A stretch of DNA of 64,000 bases from Siphonodentalium dalli. Lineage: Eukaryota > Mollusca > Scaphopoda > Gadilida > Siphonodentaliidae. Positions 43,815-58,793 of this stretch are shown one piece after another. The translations under genes were made by a program, and so were the position numbers. The stretch is from assembly GCA_032622095.1 (NCBI GenBank), contig CP136064.1:139147954-139211953 (forward strand). The letters run 5' to 3'. Under the pieces are notes generated by a model that saw only the letters and a list, made by a program, of their open reading frames with translations, searched no databases and had not been told where the DNA came from. How positions within the stretch are numbered: position 1 is the first letter of the stretch; each line of letters opens with the position of its first letter.

Positions 43815-45049
43815 ATAGCTCCGTCCTTGGCTATTGACTGGACTGGGTGCGGAGTTCGTCCGACCTTGACCTTGGACGAAGAATCGGTTAACGCTCTTTG
43901 AAAAACTTTTTTCTTCTGAATTTGACCAAATTCACAGGGCGGCATCGCTAGTCCGAACTGAAGACAACGCCGTAAGAAATTTTGACGTTTGGGTATCCTG
44001 CAAGGTGATGGGCCTTGCCCTGATTTCTTTGAAAAAGGCGAATAGATCCAAAACGACTCTATCGATTGCCTTGATTTTTTGTACTAACATAGCTCCCGTC
44101 CTTGGCTATTGACTGGACTGGGTGCGGAGTTCGTCCGACCTTGACATTGGCACAAAACGCTCTTCATGTTGATTACTGTTGTGTGCGCATCTCCTCAAGA
44201 ACGGCTTGAGATATCGAGTTCGGTCTTGCTCTATTAGGTTCGTCTTCTCATCCTGCAAATGATTGCCTTGATTTTACGTACGTACATAGCTCCCGTCCTT
44301 GGCTATTGACTGGACTGGGTGCGGAGGTCGTCCGACCTTGACCTTGGCACAAAACGCTCTTCATGTTGATTACTGTTGTGTGCGCATCTCCTCCAGAACG
44401 GCTTAAGATATCGAGTTCGGACTTGCTCTATTAGCTTCGTCTTCTCATGCGCTACACGCACACAAAAAATGGTTCACCTTGGTAAACATTGAAGTATCGA
44501 AATTGCAGTGCAATTTCAATTTCATTCTAGTTATACTTCAATGTGTTAACATTGAAGTATATTGTAATTCTTATTTTTATTTTTATTTATTATTATTATT
44601 ATTATAAAATACCTTATATCTCAGAAACTGCCTGGTCGATTGATTTGATATTTCCTACTCATACACATACACGAAAAGTTAGTTTTATACACTTACCGCT
44701 ATTTTTGTACGACCTTGACCTTTGCACTAAACGCTCTTCATGTGTATTACTGTTGTGTATGTATCTCCTCCGGAACGGCTAGAGATATCGAGTTCGGACT
44801 TCCATTATTAGTTTCCTCTCATGATGTGCTACAAACACGCAAAAAAATGGTATGGATAGCACTTCCGGTTCGAAAGTTCGGTATGGTCGAACGCTCTTTA
44901 AAAAACTGTTTTCTTCTGAATTTGACCAAATTGATAGGGCGGATTCGGTAGTCCGAACTGAAGACAGCGCCGTAAAAATTAGCGCAATCGACCAAATTTT
45001 GACTTTTGGGTATCCTGCAAGGTGCAAACCTTGCCCTGATTTCATTGAA

Positions 45050-47351
45050 AAAGGCGCATAGATCCAAAACGACTCGATCGATTGCCTTCATTTTTTGTAC
45101 TAACATAGCTCCCGCCCTTGGCTATTGACTGGACTGGGTGTGGAGTTCGTCCGACCTTGACCTTGGACGAAGAATCGGTTAGCGCTCTTTGAAAAACCTT
45201 TTTCTACTGAATTTGACCAAATTCATAGGGCGGTATCGCTAGTCCGAACTGAAGACAACGTCGTAAAAAATAGCGCAATCGACCAAAAACTGACGTCACA
45301 GCACCCGATTCAAATTTTGACGTGTGGGTATCCTGCAAGGTGTGCGCCTTGTCCTGATTTCTTTGAAAAAGACGAATAGATCCAAAACGACTCTACCGAT
45401 TGCCTTGATTTTACGTACGTACATAGCTCCCGTCCTTGGCTATTGACTGGACTGGGTGCGGAGTTCGTCCGACCTTGACCTTGGCACAAAACGCTCTTCA
45501 TGTTGATTACTGTTGTGTGCGCATCTCCTCCAGAACGGCTTAAGATATCGAGTTCGGACTTGCTCTATTAGCTTCGTTTTCTCATGCGCTACACACGGAC
45601 ACAAAATGGTTCACCTTGGTAAACATTGAAGTATCGAAATTGCAGTGCAATTTCAATTTCATTCTAGTTATTATACTTCAATGTGTTAACATTGAAGTAT
45701 ATTGTAATTCTTATTTTTATTTTTATTTATTATACTTCAATGTGTTAACATTGAAGTATATTGTAATTCTTATTTTTATTTTTTTTATTATTATTATTAT
45801 AAAAGACCTTATATCTCAGAAACCGCCTGGTCGATTGATTTGATATTTCCTACCCATATCCATACACGAAAAGTTAGTTTTATGCACTTATCGCTATTTT
45901 TGTACGACCTTGACCTTTGCACTAAACGCTCTTCATGTGTATTACTGTTGTGTACGCATCTCATCCGGAACGGCTTGAGATATCGATTTCGGACTTGCAT
46001 TATTAGTTTCCTCTCATCATGTGCTACAAACTTTGCGAAAAATGGTATGGATAGCACTTCCGGTTCGAAAGTTCGGTATGGTCGAACGCTCTTTAAAAAA
46101 CCTTTTTTTCTGAATTTGACCAAATTCATAGGGCGGCATCGCTAGTCAAAATTTGACTTTTGGGTATCCTGCAAGGTGCAAACCTTGCCCTTATTTCTTT
46201 GAAAAAGGCGAATAGATCCAAAACGACTCTATCGATTGCCTTGATTTGTTGTACTAACATAGCACCCGTCCTTGGCTATTGACTGGACTGGGTGCGGAGT
46301 TCGTCCGACCTTGACCTTGGACGAAGAATCGGTTAACGCTCTTTGAAAAACCTTTTTCTTCTGAAATTGACCAAATTCATAGGGCGGCATCGCTAGTCCG
46401 AACTGAATACAACGCCGTAAAAAAATAGTGCAATCGACCAAAAACTGACGTCACAGCACCCGATTCAAATTTTGACTTTTGGGTATCCTGCAAGGTGCAA
46501 ACCTTGCCCTGATTTCATTGAAAAAGGCGAATAGATCCAAAACGATTACCGATTGCCTTGATTTTTTGTACGTACATAGCTCCGTCCTTGGCTATTGACT
46601 GGACTGGGTGCGGAGTTCGTCCGACCTTGACCTTGGACGAAGAATCGGTTAACGCTCTTTGAAAAACTTTTTTCTTCTGAATTTGACCAAATTCACAGGG
46701 CGGCATCGCTAGTCCGAACTGAAGACAACGCCGTAAGAAATTTTGACGTTTGGGTATCCTGCAAGGTGATGGGCCTTGCCCTGATTTCTTTGAAAAAGGC
46801 GAATAGATCCAAAACGACTCTATCGATTGCCTTGATTTTTTGTACTAACATAGCTCCCGTCCTTGGCTATTGACTGGACTGGGTGCGGAGTTCGTCCGAC
46901 CTTGACATTGGCACAAAACGCTCTTCATGTTGATTACTGTTGTGTGCGCATCTCCTCAAGAACGGCTTGAGATATCGAGTTCGGTCTTGCTCTATTAGGT
47001 TCGTCTTCTCATCCTGCAAATGATTGCCTTGATTTTACGTACGTACATAGCTCCCGTCCTTGGCTATTGACTGGACTGGGTGCGGAGGTCGTCCGACCTT
47101 GACCTTGGCACAAAACGCTCTTCATGTTGATTACTGTTGTGTGCGCATCTCCTCCAGAACGGCTTAAGATATCGAGTTCGGACTTGCTCTATTAGCTTCG
47201 TCTTCTCATGCGCTACACGCACACAAAAAATGGTTCACCTTGGTAAACATTGAAGTATCGAAATTGCAGTGCAATTTCAATTTCATTCTAGTTATACTTC
47301 AATGTGTTAACATTGAAGTATATTGTAATTCTTATTTTTATTTTTATTTAT
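45050..47351. repeat. Repeat D, copy 1 (15,960 bp offset)
   Basis: Landmarks 45310, 45809, 46229 and 46515 recur at 61270, 61769, 62189 and 62475, all +15,960 bp, with only a few substitutions. It contains the uninterrupted retrotransposon target at 46576-46579. Confidence 0.88.
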
Positions 47352-47400
47352 TATACTTCAATGTGTTAACATTGAAGTATATTGTAATTCTTATTTTTAC

Positions 47401-47438
<38 letters not shown>

Positions 47439-49875
47439 AAACACCTTATATCTCAGAAACCGCCTGGTCGATTCATTTGATATTTCATACTCATATACAT
47501 ACACGAAAAGTTAGTTTTATGCACTTACCGCTATTTTTGTATGACCTTGACCTTTGCACTAAACGCTCTTCATGTGTATTACTATTGTGTGCGTATCTCC
47601 TCAGGACCGACTTGAGATATCGAGTTCGGACTTGCATTATTAGTTTCCTCTCATCATGTGCTACAAATACGCGAAAAATAGTATGGATAGCACTTCCGGT
47701 TCGAAAGTTCGGTATGGTCAAACGCTCTTTAAAAAACTTTTTTCTTCTGAATTTGTAGGGCGGATTCGGTAGTCCGAACTGAAGACAACGCCGTAAAAAT
47801 TAGCGCAATCGATCAAAACATGACGTCACAGCACCCGATTCAAATTTTGACTTTTGGGTATCCTGCAAGGTGCAAACCTTGGCCTGATTTCTTTGAAAAA
47901 GGCGAATAGACCCAAAACGACTCTATCGATTGCCTTGATTTTTTGTACTAACATAGCTCCCGTCCTTGGCTATTGACTGGACTGGGTGCGGAGTTCGTCC
48001 GACCTTGACCTTGGACGAAGAATCGGTTAACGCTCTTTGAAAAACTTTTTTCTTCTGAATTTGACCAAATTCATAGGGCGGCATCGCTAGTCCGAACTGA
48101 AGACAACGCCGTAAAAAAATAGCGCAATCGAACAAAAAATGACGTCATAGAACCCGATTCAAATTTTGACTTTTGGGCATCCTGCAAGGTGCGAACCTTG
48201 TCCTGATTTCTTTGAAAAAGGCGAATAGATCCAAAACGACTCAACCGATTGCCTTGATTTTTTGTACTAACATAGCTCCCGTCCTTGGCTATTGACTGGA
48301 CTGGGTGCGGAGTTCGTCCGACCTTGACCTTGGACGAAGAATCGGTTAACGCTCTTTGAAAAACTTTTTTCTTTTGAATTTGACCAAATTCATAGGGCGG
48401 CATCGCTAGTCCGAACTGAAGACAACGCCGTAAAATAATAGCGCAATCGAACAAAAACTGACGTCACAGCACCCGATTCAAATTTTGACTTTTGGGCATC
48501 CTGCAAGGTGCTGATCTTGCCCTGATTTCTTTGAAAAGGGCGAATAGATCCAAAACGACTCTACCGATTGCCTTGATTTTTTGTACTAACATAGCTCCCT
48601 CCTTGGCTATTGACTGTACTTGGTGCGGAGTTCGTCCGACCTTGACCTTGGACGAAGAATCGGTTAACGCTCTTTGAAAAACCTTTTTCTACTGAATTTG
48701 ACCAAATTCATAGGGCGGCATCGCTAGGTCGAACTGAAGACAAAGTCGTAAAAAATAGCGCAATCGACCAAAAACTGACGTCACAGCACCCGATTCAAAT
48801 TTTGACGTGTGGGTATCCTGCAAGGTGCAGGCCTTGCCCTGATTTCTTTGAAAAAGGTGAATAGACCCAAAACGACTCCACCGATTGCCTTGATTTTACG
48901 TACGTACATAGCTCCCGTCCTTGGCTATTGACTGGACTGGGTGCGGAGTTCGTCCGACCTTGACCTTGGCACAAAACGCTCTTCATGTTGATTACTGTTG
49001 TGTGCGCATCTCCTCCAGAACGGCTTAAGATATCGAGTTCGGACTTGCTCTATTAGGTTCGTCTTCTCATGCGCTACACGCACACAAAAAATGGTTCACC
49101 TTGGTAAACATTGAAGTATCGAAATTGCAGTGCAATTTCAATTTCATTCTAGTTATTATTATTATTATAAAATACCTTATATCTCAGAAACTGCCTGGTC
49201 GATTGATTTGATATTTTCTACTCATACACATACACGAAAAGTTAGTTTTATGCACTTACCGCTATTTTTGTACGACCTTGACCTTTGCACTAAACGCTCT
49301 TCATGTGTATTACTGTTGTGTATGTATCTCCTCCGGAACGGCTAGAGATATCGAGTTCGGACTTCCATTATTAGTTTCCTCTCATGATGTGCTACAAACA
49401 CGCGAAAAAATGGTATGGATAGCACTTCCGGTTCGAAAGTTCGGTATGGTCGAACGCTCTTTAAAAAACTTTTTTCTTCTGAATTTGACCAAATTTATAG
49501 GGCGGATTCGGTAGTCCGAACTGAAGACAGCGCCGTAAAAATTAGCGCAATCGACCAAATTTTGACTTTTGGGTATCCTGCAAGGTGCAAACCGTGCCCT
49601 GATTTCATTGAAAAAGGCGAATAGATCCAAAACGACTACCGATTGCCTTGATTTTTTGTACTAACATAGCTCCCGTCCTTGGCTATTGACTGGACTGGGT
49701 GCGGAGTTCGTCCGACCTTGACCTTGGACGAAGAATCGGTTAACGCTCTTTGAAAAACTTTTTTCTTCTGAATTTGACCAAATTCACAGGGCGGCATCGC
49801 TAGTCCGAATTGAAGACAACGCCGTAAGAAATAGCGCAATCGACCAAAAACTGACGTCACAGCACCGGTTTCAAA

Positions 49876-51762
49876 TTTTGACGTTTGGGTATCCTGCAAG
49901 GTGATGGGCCTTGCCCTGATTTCTTTGAAAAAGGCGAATAGATCCAAAACGACTCTATCGATTGCCTTGATTTTTTGTACTAACATAGCTCCCGTCCTTG
50001 GCTATTGACTGGACTGGGTGCGGAGTTCGTCCGACCTTGACATTGGCACAAAACGCTCTTCATGTTGATTACTGTTGTGTGCGCATCTCCTCAAGAACGG
50101 CTTGAGATATCGAGTTCGGTCTTGCTCTATTAGGTTCGTCTTCTCATCCTGCAAATGATTGCCTTGGTTTTACGTACGTACATAGCTCCCGTCCTTGGCT
50201 ATTGACTGGACTGGGTGCGGAGGTCGTCCGACCTTGACCTTGGCACAAAACGCTCTTCATGTTGATTACTGTTGTGTGCGCATCTCCTCCAGAACGGCTT
50301 AAGATATCGAGTTCGGACTTGCTCTATTAGCTTCGTCTTCTCATGCGCTACACGCACACTTGCATTATTAGTTTCCTCTCATCATGTGCTACAAACACGC
50401 GAAAAATGGTATAGATAGCACTTCCGGTTCGAAAGTTCGGTATTGGTCGAACGCTCTTTGAAAAACTTTTTTCTTCTGAATTTGACCAAATTCATAGGGC
50501 GGCATTTTGACGTTTGGGTATCCTGCAAGGTGATGGGCCTTGCCCTGATTTCTTTGAAAAAGGCGAATAGATCCAAAACGACTCTATCGATTGCCTTGAT
50601 TTTTTGTACTAACATAGCTCCCGTCCTTGGCTATTGACTGGACTGGGTGCGGAGTTCGTCCGACCTTGACATTGGCACAAAACGCTCTTCATGTTGATTA
50701 CTGTTGTGTGCGCATCTCCTCAAGAACGGCTTGAGATATCGAGTTCGGTCTTGCTCTATTAGGTTCGTCTTCTCATCCTGCAAATGATTGCCTTGGTTTT
50801 ACGTACGTACATAGCTCCCGTCCTTGGCTATTGACTGGACTGGGTGCGGAGGTCGTCCGACCTTGACCTTGGCACAAAACGCTCTTCATGTTGATTACTG
50901 TTGTGTGCGCATCTCCTCCAGAACGGCTTAAGATATCGAGTTCGGACTTGCTCTATTAGCTTCGTCTTCTCATGCGCTACACGCACACTTGCATTATTAG
51001 TTTCCTCTCATCATGTGCTACAAACACGCGAAAAATGGTATAGATAGCACTTCCGGTTCGAAAGTTCGGTATTGGTCGAACGCTCTTTGAAAAACTTTTT
51101 TCTTCTGAATTTGACCAAATTCATAGGGCGGCATTTTGACGTTTGGGTATCCTGCAAGGTGATGGGCCTTGCCCTGATTTCTTTGAAAAAGGCGAATAGA
51201 TCCAAAACGACTCTATCGATTGCCTTGATTTTTTGTACTAACATAGCTCCCGTCCTTGGCTATTGACTAGACTGGGTGCGGAGTTCGTCCGACCTTGACA
51301 TTGGCACAAAACGCTCTTCATGTTGATTACTGTTGTGTGCGCATCTCAAGAACGGCTTGAGATATCGAGTTCGGTCTTGCTCTATTAGGTTCGTCTTCTC
51401 ATCCTGCAAATGATTGCCTTGATTTTACGTACGTACATAGCTCCCGTCCTTGGCTATTGACTGGACTGGGTGCGGAGGTCGTCCGACCTTGACCTTGGCA
51501 CAAAACGCTCTTCATGTTGATTACTGTTGTGTGCGCATCTCCTCCAGAACGGCTTAAGATATCGAGTTCGGACTTGCTCTATTAGCTTCGTCTTCTCATG
51601 CGCTACACGCACACAAAAAATGGTTCACCTTGGTAAACATTGAAGTATCGAAATTGCAGTGCAATTTCAATTTCATTCTAGTTATACTTCAATGTGTTAA
51701 CATTGAAGTATATTGTAATTCTTATTTTTATTTTTATTATACTTCAATGTGTTAACATTGAA
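49876..51762. repeat. Three tandem 629 bp units
   Basis: The landmark ttttgacgtttgggtatcc starts at 49876, 50505 and 51134. Units 1 and 2 end in a cgcacac|ttgcattattag junction that joins two module types. Unit 3 has a 3 bp deletion (catctcaagaacgg instead of catctcctcaagaacgg) and continues into the minisatellite. Confidence 0.85.
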
Positions 51763-51785
51763 GTATATTGTAATTCTTATTTTTA

Positions 51786-51816
<31 letters not shown>

Positions 51817-51829
51817 AAAAGACCTTATA

Positions 51830-53490
51830 TCTCAGAAACCGCCAAGTCGATTGATTTGATATTTCCTACTCATATACATACACGAAAAGTTAGTTTTATG
51901 CACTTATCGCTATTTTTGTACGACCTTGACCTTTGCACTAAACGCTCTTCATGTGTATTACTGTTGTAAACGTATCTCCTCCGGAACGGCTTGAGATATC
52001 GAGTTCGGACTTGCATTATTAGTTTCCTCTCATTATGTGCTATAAACACGCGAAAAATGGTATGGATAGCACTTCCGGTTAGAAAGTTCCGTATTGGTCG
52101 AAGAATCGGTTAACGCTCTTTGAAAAACCTTTTTCTACTGAATTTGACCAAATTCATAGGGCGGCATCGCTAGTCCGAACTGAAGACAACGTCGTAAAAA
52201 ATAGCGCAATCGACCAAAAACTGACGTCACAGCACCCGATTCAAATTTTGACGTGTGGGTATCCTGCAAGGTGTGCGCCTTGTCCTGATTTCTTTGAAAA
52301 AGACGAATAGATCCAAAACGACTCTACCGATTGCCTTGATTTTACGTACGTACATAGCTCCCGTCCTTGGCTATTGACTGGACTGGGTGCGGAGTTCGTC
52401 CGACCTTGACCTTGGCACAAAACGCTCTTCATGTTGATTACTGTTGTGTGCGCATCTCCTCCAGAACGGCTTAAGATATCGAGTTCGGACTTGCTCTATT
52501 AGCTTCGTTTTCTCATGCGCTACACACGGACACAAAATGGTTCACCTTGGTAAACATTGAAGTATCGAAATTGCAGTGCAATTTCAATTTCATTCTAGTT
52601 ATTATACTTCAATGTGTTAACATTGAAGTATATTGTAATTCTTATTTTTATTTTTATTTATTATACTTCAATGTGTTAACGACTCTATCGATTGCCTTGA
52701 TTTGTTGTACTAACATAGCACCCGTCCTTGGCTATTGACTGGACTGGGTGCGGAGTTCGTCCGACCTTGACCTTGGACGAAGAATCGGTTAACGCTCTTT
52801 GAAAAACTTTTTTCTTCTGAATTTGACCAAATTCACAGGGCGGCATCGCTAGTCCGAACTGAAGACAACGCCGTAAGAAATTTTGACGTTTGGGTATCCT
52901 GCAAGGTGATGGGCCTTGCCCTGATTTCTTTGAAAAAGGCGAATAGATCCAAAACGACTCTATCGATTGCCTTGATTTTTTGTACTAACATAGCTCCCGT
53001 CCTTGGCTATTGACTGGACTGTGTGCGGAGTTCGTCCGACCTTGACATTGGCACAAAACGCTCTTCATGTTGATTACTGTTGTGTGCGCATCTCCTCAAG
53101 AACGGCTTGAGATATCGAGTTCGGTCTTGCTCTATTAGGTTCGTCTTCTCATCCTGCAAATGATTGCCTTGATTTTACGTACGTACATAGCTCCCGTCCT
53201 TGGCTATTGACTGGACTGGGTGCGGAGGTCGTCCGACCTTGACCTTGGCACAAAACGCTCTTCATGTTGATTACTGTTGTGTGCGCATCTCCTCCAGAAC
53301 GGCTTAAGATATCGAGTTCGGACTTGCTCTATTAGCTTCGTCTTCTCATGCGCTACACGCACACAAAAAATGGTTCACCTTGGTAAACATTGAAGTATCG
53401 AAATTGCAGTGCAATTTCAATTTCATTCTAGTTATACTTCAATGTGTTAACATTGAAGTATATTGTAATTCTTATTTTTATTTTTATTAT
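51830..53490. repeat. Repeat F, copy 1 (4,027 bp offset)
   Basis: Landmarks 52241 and 52547 recur at 56268 and 56574. Both copies contain the unusual junction tgtgttaac|gactctatcgattgcc, where a minisatellite palindrome is cut in half and joined to module A (about 52680 and 56707). Confidence 0.87.
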
Positions 53491-55849
53491 ACTTCAATGT
53501 GTTAACATTGAAGTATATTGTAATTCTTATTTTTATTTTTTTTATTATTATACTTCAATGTGTTAACATTGAAGTATATTGTAATTCTTATTTTTATTTT
53601 TTTTTATTATTATTATTATTATTATAAAACACCTTTAATCTCAGAAACCGCCAGGTCGATTGATTTGATATTTCCTACACATATACATACACGAAAAGTT
53701 AGTTTTATGCACTTACCGCTATTTTTGTATGACCTTGACCTTTGCACTAAACGCTCTTCATGTGTATTACTGTTGTGCACGTATCTCCTCCGGAAGGGCT
53801 TGAGCTATCGAGTTCGGACTTGCATTATTAGTTTCCTCCCATCAAGTGCTACAAACACGCGAAAAATGGTATGGATAGCACTTCCGGTTCGAAAGATCGG
53901 TATTGGTCGAAGAATCGGTTAACGCTCTTTGAAAAACTTTTTTCTTCTAAATTTGACCAAATTCACAGGGCGGCATCGCTAGTCCGAACTGAAGAAAACG
54001 CCGTAAAAATTAGCGGAATCGACCAAAAACTGACGTCACAGCACCCGATTCAAATTTTGACTTTTGGGTATCCTGCAAGGTGCCAGCCTTGCCCTGATTT
54101 CTTTGAAAAAGGCGAATAGATCCAAAACGACTGAACCGATTGCCTTGATTTTGATATTTCCTACTCATATACATCCACGAAAAGTTAGTTTTATGCACTT
54201 ACCGCTATTTTTGTCCGACCTTGACCTTGACCGTCGCCAGTAATTTTGTTGCAAAAAAAATAGTTTGTCCTAATTTGACCAAACTCACAGGGTGGTATCG
54301 CATGGCAAAGACGATTAAGATGCAATATAAAGTAGGTCAATCGGTCAAAAAATGGCGGAGTAATGGCGGATTGATTTTAGCCACATTTAAACTAGATTGA
54401 ACTTTTATTGAGCTTGGACCTATTATGGGTCAAAAATTGATTGACCGATTAGAATGATTTTTGGTACATATATAGCGTTCGTCCTTAGCTATTAACCGGA
54501 CTGCGTGTGAATTTTGTACGACATTGATCTTTGCACTAAACGCTCTTCATGTGTATTACTGTTGTGACCGTATCTCCTCCGGAACGGCTTGAGATATCGA
54601 GTTCGGACTTGCATTATTAGTTTCCTCCCATCAAGTGCTACAAACACGCGAAAAATGGTATGGATAGCACTTCCGGTTCGAAAGATCGGTATTGGTCGAA
54701 GAATCGGTTAACGCTCTTTGAAAAACTTTTTTCTTCAAAATTTGACCAAATTCATAGGGCGGCATCGCTAGTCCGAGCTGAAGACAACGCCGTAAAAATT
54801 AGCGCAATCGACCAAAAACTGACGTCACGGCACCCGATTGAAATTTTGACTTTTGGGTATCATGCAAGGTTCTAACCTTGCCCTGATTTCTTTGAAAAAG
54901 GCGAATAGATCCAAAACGACTCTATCGATTGCCTTGATTTTTTGTACTAACATAGCTCCCGTCCTTGGCTATTGACTGGACTGGGTGCGGAGTTCGTCCG
55001 ACCTTGACCTTGGACGAAGAATCGGTTAACGCTCTTTGAAAACTTTTTTCTTCTGAATTTGACCAAATTCATAGGATTAGAATGATTTTTGGTACATATA
55101 TATCGTTTGTCCTTAGCTATTAACTCGACTGGGTGTGAATTTCGTACGACCTTGACCTTTGCACTAAACGCTCTTTATATGTATTACTGTTATGTACGTA
55201 TCTCCCCCGGAACGGCTAGGGATACCGAGTTCGGACTTGCATTATTAGTTTCCTCCCAGCACGTGCTACATACACGCGAAAAATGGTATGGATATCACTT
55301 CCGGTTCGAAAGTTCGGTATTGGTCGAAAAATCGGTTAACGCTCTTTAAAAAACTCTTTTCTTCTGAACTTGACCAAATTCATAGGGCGGCATCGATAGT
55401 CCGAACTGAAGACAACGCCCTAAAAATTAGCGCAATCGACCAAAAACAGACGTCACTGCACCCGATTCAAAATTTGACTTTTGGGTATCCTGCAAGGGGC
55501 AGGCCTTGCCCTGATTTCTTTGAAAAAGGCGAATAGATCCAAAACGACTCTATCGATTGCCTTGACTGTTTGTACGTACACAGCTCCCGTCCTTGGCTAT
55601 TGACTGGACTGGGTGCGGAGTTCGTCCGACCTTGACCTTGGCACAAAAAGCTCTTCATGTTGATTACTGTTGTGTGCGCATCTCCTCCAGAACGGCTTAA
55701 GATATCGAGTTCGGACTTGCTTAATTAGCTTCGTCTTCTCATGCGCTACATGCACACAAAAAATGGTTCGCCTTGGTAAACATTGAAGTATAGAAATTGC
55801 AGTGCAATTTCAATTTCATTCTAGTTATTATTATTATTATTATAAAAGA

Positions 55850-57517
55850 CCTTATATCTCAGAAACCGCCAGGTCGATTGATTTGATATTTCCTACTCAT
55901 ATACATACACGAAAAGTTAGTTTTATGCACTTATCGCTATTTTTGTACGACCTTGACCTTTGCACTAAACGCTCTTCATGTGTATTACTGTTGTAAACGT
56001 ATCTCCTCCGGAACGGCTTGAGATATCGAGTTAGGACTTGCATTATTAGTTTCCTCTCATTATGTGCTATAAACACGCGAAAAATGGTATGGATAGCACT
56101 TCCGGTTAGAAAGTTCCGTATTGGTCGAAGAATCGGTTAACGCTCTTTGAAAAACCTTTTTCTACTGAATTTGACCAAATTCATAGGGCGGCATCGCTAG
56201 TCCGAACTGAAGACAACGTCGTAAAAAATAGCGCAATCGACCAAAAACTGACGTCACAGCACCCGATTCAAATTTTGACGTGTGGGTATCCTGCAAGGTG
56301 TGCGCCTTGTCCTGATTTCTTTGAAAAAGACGAATAGATCCAAAACGACTCTACCGATTGCCTTGATTTTACGTACGTACATAGCTCCCGTCCTTGGCTA
56401 TTGACTGGACTGGGTGCGGAGTTCGTCCGACCTTGACCTTGGCACAAAACGCTCTTCATGTTGATTACTGTTGTGTGCGCATCTCCTCCAGAACGGCTTA
56501 AGATATCGAGTTCGGACTTGCTCTATTAGCTTCGTTTTCTCATGCGCTACACACGGACACAAAATGGTTCACCTTGGTAAACATTGAAGTATCGAAATTG
56601 CAGTGCAATTTCAATTTCATTCTAGTTATTATACTTCAATGTGTTAACATTGAAGTATATTGTAATTCTTATTTTTATTTTTATTTATTATACTTCAATG
56701 TGTTAACGACTCTATCGATTGCCTTGATTTGTTGTACTAACATAGCACCCGTCCTTGGCTATTGACTGGACTGGGTGCGGAGTTCGTCCGACCTTGACCT
56801 TGGACGAAGAATCGGTTAACGCTCTTTGAAAAACTTTTTTCTTCTGAATTTGACCAAATTCACAGGGCGGCATCGCTAGTCCGAACTGAAGACAACGCCG
56901 TAAGAATTTTTGACGTTTGGGTATCCTGCAAGGTGATGGGCCTTGCCCTGATTTCTTTGAAAAAGGCGAATAGATCCAAAACGACTCTATCGATTGCCTT
57001 GATTTTTTGTACTAACATAGCTCCCGTCCTTGGCTATTGACTGGACTGTGTGCGGAGTTCGTCCGACCTTGACATTGGCACAAAACGCTCTTCATGTTGA
57101 TTACTGTTGTGTGCGCATCTCCTCAAGAACGGCTTGAGATATCGAGTTCGGTCTTGCTCTATTAGGTTCGTCTTCTCATCCTGCAAATGATTGCCTTGAT
57201 TTTACGTACGTACATAGCTCCCGTCCTTGGCTATTGACTGGACTGGGTGCGGAGGTCGTCCGACCTTGACCTTGGCACAAAACGCTCTTCATGTTGATTA
57301 CTGTTGTGTGCGCATCTCCTCCAGAACGGCTTAAGATATCGAGTTCGGACTTGCTCTATTAGCTTCGTCTTCTCATGCGCTACACGCACACAAAAAATGG
57401 TTCACCTTGGTAAACATTGAAGTATCGAAATTGCAGTGCAATTTCAATTTCATTCTAGTTATACTTCAATGTGTTAACATTGAAGTATATTGTAATTCTT
57501 ATTTTTATTTTTATTTA
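55850..57517. repeat. Repeat F, copy 2
   Basis: Duplicate of 51830-53490 sharing the half-palindrome junction, with scattered substitutions. Confidence 0.87.
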
Positions 57518-58793
57518 TTATTATTATTATTATAAAATACCTTATATCTCAGAAACTGCCTGGTCGATTGATTTGATATTTCCTACTCATACACATACAC
57601 GAAAAGTTAGTTTTATGCACTTACCGCTATTTTTGTACGACCTTGACCTTTGCACTAAACGCTCTTCATGTGTATTACTGTTGTGTATGTATCTCCTCCG
57701 GAACGGCTAGAGATATCGAGTTCGGACTTCCATTATTAGTTTCCTCTCATGATGTGCTACAAACAAGCGAAAAAATGGTATGGATAGCACTTCCGGTTCG
57801 AAAGTTCGGTATGGTCGAACGCTCTTTAAAAAACTGTTTTCTTCTGAATTTGACCAAATTTATAGGGCGGATTCGGTAGTCCGAACTGAAGACAGCGCCG
57901 TAAAAATTAGCGCAATCGACCAAATTTTGACTTTTGGGTATCCTGCAAGGTGCAAACCTTGCCCTGATTTCATTGAAAAAGGCGAATAGATCCAAAACGA
58001 CTACCGATTGCCTTGATTTTGTGTACTAACATAGCTCCCGTCCTTGGCTATTGACTGGACTGGGTGCGGAGTTCGTCCGACCTTGACCTTGGACGAAGAA
58101 TCGGTTAACGCTCTTTGAAAAACTTTTTTCTTCTGAATTTGACCAAATTCACAGGGCGGCATCGCTAGTCCGAGCTGAAGACAACGCCGTAAAAATTAGA
58201 GCACCCGATTCAAATTTTGACTTTTGGGTATCCTGCAAGGTGAACAATGTAATTCTTATTTTTATTTTTTTTTATTATTATTATTATTATTATAAAACAC
58301 CTTTAATCTCAGAAACCGCCTGGTCGATTGATTTGATATTTCCTACACATATACATACACGAAAAGTTAGTTTTATGCACTTACCGCTATTTTTGTATGA
58401 CCTTGACCTTTGGACTAAACGCTCTTCATGTGTATTACTGTTGTGCACGTATCTCCTCCGGAAGGGCTTGAGCTATCGAGTTCGGACTTGCATTATTTGT
58501 TTCCTCTCATCATGTGCTACAAACACGCGAAAAAATGGCATGGATAGCACTTCCGGTTCTAAAGTTCGGTATGGTCGAACGCTCTTTAAAAAACTTTTAA
58601 TTCACAGGGCGGCATCGCTAGTCCGAACTGAAGACAACGCCGTAAAAATTAGCGGAATCGACCAAAAACTGACGTCACAGCACCCGATTCAAATTTTGAC
58701 TTTTGCGTATCCTGCAAGGTGCCAGCCTTGCCCTGATTTCTTTGAAAAAGGCGAATAGATCCAAAACGACTGAACCGATTGCCTTGATTTTGA

